From Candidatus Fermentibacterota bacterium (lineage in GTDB: Bacteria; JAFGKV01), in the NCBI GenBank assembly GCA_030620115.1, contig JAUXFG010000146.1, positions 1 to 9,679 of the forward strand: 9,679 nucleotides of DNA, given 5' to 3'. The notes under the pieces were generated by a model. It was not told the origin of the DNA. It saw only the letters and a list, made by a program, of their open reading frames with translations, and made no database searches. This document shows, in pieces, positions 4,896-9,679 of the stretch; within the stretch, counting starts at the first letter, position 1, and every line of letters starts with the position of its first letter. A program made the translations under genes and the position numbers.

Positions 4896-5126
4896 GTGGA
4901 GAGTGTTGCATACGCCTGGCTCGCATCAGGGCTGGCCATAGGAATGGCCGCCTTGGGTGCGGGGATCGGCATGGGTTATCTTGTCGGCAAAGGGCTGGAA
5001 GGCGTCTCACGGCAGCCCGAGGCGGCGGGATCCATTCAGCGACTCATGGTCATGGGAATTGCGTTCGTAGAGGCGCTGGCTCTCTACGGTCTCGTCATCG
5101 CATTCTTCCTGGTCTTCAAGACCTGA
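4896..5126 (+). CDS. atpE: F0F1 ATP synthase subunit c
   Basis: This is the 76-residue hairpin protein that oligomerises into the rotor ring. Helix 1 (about 6-33) has the glycine-rich packing motif GAGIGMGYLVGKG. The polar loop is SRQPEA with Arg39-Gln40-Pro41. Helix 2 (about 48-74) has the ion-carrying Glu59 in MGIAFVEALALYGLVI. The position of the helix-1 Gln used for Na+ binding is Met26, and Ala60 replaces the Ser/Thr after the Glu, so H+ coupling is expected. The start is GTG with a strong purine-rich Shine-Dalgarno (GGGAGGAAGGAA) running directly up to it, consistent with the high copy number of this subunit. It lies 34 bases after atpB and 7 before atpF. Confidence 0.96.
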   Translation: MESVAYAWLASGLAIGMAALGAGIGMGYLVGKGLEGVSRQPEAAGSIQRLMVMGIAFVEALALYGLVIAFFLVFKT

Positions 5127-5133
5127 ACATCTC

Positions 5134-5709
5134 GTGAACTGTGACACTGGGTTATTGGGAATGATGTGGTTGGCCCTGGTTGCCGGTGAGGCGAGGGCGT
5201 CGGAAGGTGGCCTGATGTCCATCGACCTCGGTCTCATGATCTGGACGTGGGTGAGCTTCCTCATTCTTCTTTATCTCCTTGGCCGGTTTGCCTACAGACC
5301 TATGATGTTTCTTGTGGAGCGGAGGGAGAAGAGGATTCGCGATAGTCTCAGGCAGGCCGAAGATGAGAAACGGAATGCGGAGGCAGTGACCAGGGAACGG
5401 GAGGCCCTGCTGAGAGAAACGCAGGAACAGGCCGGCTCGGCCTTGGAGGGTGCGCGGGAAGCCGCTGAAGGGCAGAAGCGACGCATCATTGCCGAGGCGA
5501 GAGAAGAGGCCGGCCGGATCATCAAGCAAGCGGAGGCGGAAATCCAGCGCGAGAAACGTCAAGCGATGGTAGAGCTTTCGGAATCGGTAGCTGATCTTGC
5601 AATCGAGGCCGCGGAACGCATCGTGCGATCCGAGCTTGATCGGAACAAACACCAGGTGCTGGTTGATGAGTTTATCACTGACCTGGAGAACAAGAGCATT
5701 GGCCATTAG
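5134..5709 (+). CDS. atpF: F0F1 ATP synthase subunit b
   Basis: This is the peripheral stalk subunit, one membrane helix plus a long coiled coil that links the a subunit to the delta subunit on F1. From this GTG it has 191 residues. Residues 8-24 are a hydrophobic, signal-peptide-like stretch ending ...GEARASEGG. The membrane helix is at about 33-52 (GLMIWTWVSFLILLYLLGRF), followed by YRPMM..VERREKRIRDSL and a charged Ala/Glu/Arg coiled coil to about residue 165. b subunits with an AxAxEGG leader before DLG..IWT are known in several phyla, which favours a long form. Alternatives are ATG 5161 (182 residues) and ATG 5215 (164 residues), the latter with the best Shine-Dalgarno, GGAAGG at 5202-5207. 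The C-terminus overlaps atpH by 11 bases. Confidence 0.93.
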   Translation: MNCDTGLLGMMWLALVAGEARASEGGLMSIDLGLMIWTWVSFLILLYLLGRFAYRPMMFLVERREKRIRDSLRQAEDEKRNAEAVTREREALLRETQEQAGSALEGAREAAEGQKRRIIAEAREEAGRIIKQAEAEIQREKRQAMVELSESVADLAIEAAERIVRSELDRNKHQVLVDEFITDLENKSIGH

Positions 5710-6277
5710 CCCAGCATCCGGTTACGCCGAAGCGCTTCTTGTACTCGCCAAGTCCCGCAACGAGCTATCTCAGGTGGAAAGCGGTCTTCGAATCGTGGGG
5801 CAGTTGCTGCGCCAGAGTGGCGATTTCAGGGCAGTCTTGCGGGAGAAGAGCCAAGCACCGGGGGAGCGGATGGAACGGATCAAGCCGCTGCTTGGGGCGG
5901 GAATCCCCTCGTTGGTGGCGAGCCATATTCTTCTCATGATGCAACATGGCCAGGAGAATCTTCTGGGCGAAATGATCGAGCACTATCTGGCACGTGTTGC
6001 CGCCTCTCGGCAGACTGTGCCCGCAGAAGTGTTCACCGTGGTTCCACTTGATGAGCAAAGGACCGAACGAATGGAACGAGCCCTCTCCGCATATATGGGT
6101 CAACCCGTCAAGGTGCACAACATGCTGAATGAGTCGCTATTGGGGGGAGTATTCATCAAGCTAGGGAACGAAATCATCGATTACAGTGTGAGAACCAGGT
6201 TGAAGAATCTCCGCTCGGCCATGACCGCCGTGGTGACCTCATTAGGGATGGAGCGTATTGAGCACACGACTGATTGA
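5699..6277 (+). CDS. atpH: F0F1 ATP synthase subunit delta
   Basis: Delta caps the F1 head and joins it to the b-subunit stalk. From TTG 5699 the protein has 192 residues, close to the usual 175-190. SGYAEALLVLAK (7-18) is the family's N-terminal YA.AL...A motif. The helical N-terminal domain runs to about residue 105. The conserved C-terminal block is LLGGVFIKLGNEIIDYSVRTRLKNL (148-171). I chose TTG because it lies nine bases after GGAGA and puts the YA motif at the usual place. ATG 5666 would add 11 residues and overlap atpF by 44 bases. The last 20 bases overlap atpA. The presence of delta separates this operon from the delta-lacking N-ATPase type. Confidence 0.92.
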   Translation: MAISPASGYAEALLVLAKSRNELSQVESGLRIVGQLLRQSGDFRAVLREKSQAPGERMERIKPLLGAGIPSLVASHILLMMQHGQENLLGEMIEHYLARVAASRQTVPAEVFTVVPLDEQRTERMERALSAYMGQPVKVHNMLNESLLGGVFIKLGNEIIDYSVRTRLKNLRSAMTAVVTSLGMERIEHTTD

Positions 6278-8045
6278 TCCAGCGCTCCTCTCCGAGGCGC
6301 TGAAAGACGGACTTGCCCACTACACCGAGCAGATCCGGAGCCAAGAAGCCGGCGAAGTGGTGGAGGTGGAGGAAGGTATCGCCCGGGTCAAAGGGCTCCC
6401 GAACGTCATGACCGAGGAGATGTTGCTGTTCGAAGGCGGGCTCAGGGGCATGGCCTTCAACTTGGAGCAGAATGAGGTCGGAGTAATCCTTCTTGGCGAT
6501 GCCCGGTCGGTGAGACAAGGCAGCCTGGTCCACCGTCTAGACCGCGTACTTTCGGTTCCTGTGGGAGAAGAGCTCCTGGGGAGGATTGTGAACTCCTTGG
6601 CGGAACCTCTGGATGGGAGAGGTGCCATCGAGGCGAAGGTGTTCAGGGAGGTGGCAGGGCCGGCGCCTCATGTGGCTGCACCGGCTCCGCTTCGCGAGGA
6701 CATCGGCGCCGGCCCGGGCCGGCGAGCTTCGACGCATCTGCAACTCAGGGCACTGGAGGCTCCGGCGCCTGGTGTGATAGAACGACAGCCTGTTCGAGAA
6801 CCCCTCCATACAGGACTGAAGTGCATTGACGCGATGATTCCTCTGGGCAGGGGCCAACGGGAGCTCATTATCGGAGATAGGCAAACCGGGAAGACCAGTC
6901 TCGCCATCGATACGATCATCAACCAGAAAGATTCCGGCGTCTACTGCATCTATGTCGCCGTGGGGCAGAGGCTGTCCAGCGTGGTCTCCGTGGTTGATAT
7001 GTTGGAGAGTCACGGGGCCATGGACTACACTATCATCGTCTCTGCCACTGCCGCGGATCCGGTTACGCTGCAGTATATCGCCCCGTACACCGGATGTACC
7101 ATCGGGGAGCATTTTCGTGATTCCGGGAAGCATGCGTTGGTCATCTATGACGATCTCTACAAGCATGCCATAGCCTATCGAGCCATCTCGCTGCTGCTCC
7201 GGCGGCCTCCCGGCCGCGAGGCGTTTCCCGGAGACATCTTCAATATCCACTCGAGGTTGCTGGAGCGAGCCGCCAAATTGACCGAGAAGTATGTAATCGT
7301 GCCCCGGGAGATCGCCGACGAGAAGGCGAGCGTCGATCATGCAGTTGATGACTCCGTATGGGAAGGGGAAGAGGGTGCGGAATCTGCTGCCGCGGCACTG
7401 GCACAGAGAGCCGATGGAGACAGCTTGAAGGTTGCACAGGTTGCTGGCACGGGTGGCAGCCTTTCGGCGCTTCCAATTGTGGAGACGTTGGAGGGGGACT
7501 TCTCAGCCTATATTCCCACCAATATCATCTCCATCACCGACGGCCAGATTTTTCTCGAAGCGGATTTATTCAGGGCAGGCATTCGACCGGCGCTCAACGC
7601 AGGGCTTTCGGTGTCCCGAGTCGGCGGAAGCGCGCAGACAAGAGCCATGAAACAGGTCGCATCTCAGTTGAGGATCGATCTGGCGCAGTATCGAGAGCTT
7701 GCCGCATTTGCACAGATCGCGGCGGATCTCGATCCGGTGAGCAAACGATTGCTTACCAGAGGAAAACGCCTCGTGGAGCTCCTGAAACAGCCGGTGAACA
7801 GACCCATGCCTGTGGAGGAACAAATCCTGGTTTTGTGGTTAGGGGTCCACGGATTCCTCGATGCCATCCCCACAGACAGAGTGGCGTACGCAGAGCAGAG
7901 CTTTCTCGCGCTTGTTGAGAACAGGTATCCCGAGGCAAAACGAAAGATCAGAGAGGGGCTTGTCCTCACCGAAGAAATCGAAGAGCAGCTGAATCGTGCC
8001 GCGGGCGATCTGCTTCGATCTTTGGGGGCGGGAGCAGAGGAATAG
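6258..8045 (+). CDS. atpA: F0F1 ATP synthase subunit alpha, enlarged
   Basis: This is the non-catalytic nucleotide-binding subunit of the alpha3beta3 head. It has 595 residues, against about 500-515 normally. The beta-barrel domain is at about 1-110. Walker A is GDRQTGKT (206-213) within GRGQRELIIGDRQTGKT. LVIYDDLYKHAIAYR (294-308) and LLLRRPPGREAFPGD (312-326) are typical. PTNIISITDGQIFLE (420-434) is followed by the arginine finger Arg454 in SVSRVGG. The C-terminal helical domain begins near AQYRELAAF (476-484). The extra length is in two places: 34 residues at about 135-170 (Ala/Pro-rich, with 9-bp direct repeats at its edges) and roughly 41 residues at about 345-398 (acidic, Ala-rich). 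All catalytic motifs remain intact. The start is TTG with GGAG four bases upstream, overlapping atpH by 20 bases. No in-frame ATG occurs before residue 51, which is too late. Confidence 0.96.
   Translation: MSTRLIDPALLSEALKDGLAHYTEQIRSQEAGEVVEVEEGIARVKGLPNVMTEEMLLFEGGLRGMAFNLEQNEVGVILLGDARSVRQGSLVHRLDRVLSVPVGEELLGRIVNSLAEPLDGRGAIEAKVFREVAGPAPHVAAPAPLREDIGAGPGRRASTHLQLRALEAPAPGVIERQPVREPLHTGLKCIDAMIPLGRGQRELIIGDRQTGKTSLAIDTIINQKDSGVYCIYVAVGQRLSSVVSVVDMLESHGAMDYTIIVSATAADPVTLQYIAPYTGCTIGEHFRDSGKHALVIYDDLYKHAIAYRAISLLLRRPPGREAFPGDIFNIHSRLLERAAKLTEKYVIVPREIADEKASVDHAVDDSVWEGEEGAESAAAALAQRADGDSLKVAQVAGTGGSLSALPIVETLEGDFSAYIPTNIISITDGQIFLEADLFRAGIRPALNAGLSVSRVGGSAQTRAMKQVASQLRIDLAQYRELAAFAQIAADLDPVSKRLLTRGKRLVELLKQPVNRPMPVEEQILVLWLGVHGFLDAIPTDRVAYAEQSFLALVENRYPEAKRKIREGLVLTEEIEEQLNRAAGDLLRSLGAGAEE
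6660..6770 (+). repeat. 102-bp in-frame insertion in atpA with 9-bp direct repeats
   Basis: CCGGCGCCT occurs at 6660-6668 and 6762-6770, exactly 102 bp (34 codons) apart. Joining the flanks across one repeat gives FREVAGPAPGVIERQPV, the usual alpha sequence just before the nucleotide-binding domain. The inserted part codes a Pro/Ala/Arg-rich segment and contains a perfect 18-bp palindrome at 6707-6724 (CGCCGGCCCGGGCCGGCG). The repeat layout resembles a target-site duplication or slipped duplication. That this is a true insertion is inference from family length. Confidence 0.6.
7290..7452 (+). other. Second extra segment in atpA, acidic loop
   Basis: Between LLERAAKLTEKY and GGSLSALPI (alpha residues about 345-398) this protein has roughly 41 more residues than E. 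coli-length alpha. The segment is acidic and Ala-rich (DEKASVDHAVDD, EGEEGAESAAAALAQ). A shorter insertion at the same place is familiar from Bacteroidetes alpha subunits (from memory). No flanking direct repeats are visible, unlike the first insertion, so it is probably an older lineage feature. Confidence 0.55.

Positions 8046-9679
<1,634 letters not shown>

Noticed and set aside
6537-7340. 267-codon - strand frame opposite atpA, and similar long antisense frames opposite atpB, atpF and atpG
   Set aside because: Long antisense frames are expected opposite GC-rich codons. The + strand genes are unambiguous by conserved motifs.

Overview
The window comes from a bacterial chromosome. Its main content is the 5' two-thirds or more of an F-type ATP synthase operon on the + strand, running from about 3656 past the right edge at 9679. 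The order is atpZ, atpI, atpB (a), atpE (c), atpF (b), atpH (delta), atpA (alpha), atpG (gamma), atpD (beta, cut by the window end). The genes overlap or nearly touch, so they are probably one transcript; atpC (epsilon) would be expected just beyond the edge. A putative pseudouridine-5'-phosphate glycosidase gene (psuG) lies divergently on the - strand (2613-3500) and shares the 155-base intergenic region with the operon.

The left third is accessory-looking. Bases 1-1160 contain no gene I can support. They hold fold-back sequences, including a perfect 34-bp palindrome at 935-968, an inverted repeat with 34-base arms, and a cluster of GCCC/GGGC hairpins. Then follows a translationally coupled pair on the + strand: a small basic protein of unknown function (1161-1418) and an AbiEii-like nucleotidyltransferase (1415-2005). 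Their architecture suggests a toxin-antitoxin-like or stress module. Bases 2006-2612 are again gene-free and packed with interspersed repeats. One is a 183-bp unit bounded by 12-bp inverted ends; its hairpin plus T-run also sits where a psuG terminator would be.

The organism cannot be fixed from the sequence alone. The atpZ-atpI start of the operon, the a- and b-subunit styles, and an alpha C-terminal half that reads somewhat like Bacteroidetes/Chlorobi or PVC-type homologues point to a free-living Gram-negative-type bacterium. The dense hairpin repeats resemble those I associate with Verrucomicrobiota/Kiritimatiellota-like and other uncultured lineages. This placement is a low-confidence inference.

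Functionally, AtpB and the AtpE ring form the ion channel, AtpF and AtpH the peripheral stalk, and AtpA/AtpD/AtpG the catalytic head and rotor. AtpZ and AtpI are assembly or cation-transport accessories. The c subunit lacks the Na+ ligand residues, so H+ coupling is expected. The most unusual feature of the operon is an enlarged alpha subunit (595 residues against about 500-515 usual) with two extra segments. The first is exactly 34 codons long, bounded by 9-bp direct repeats, and contains an 18-bp GC palindrome, which looks like an in-frame insertion.
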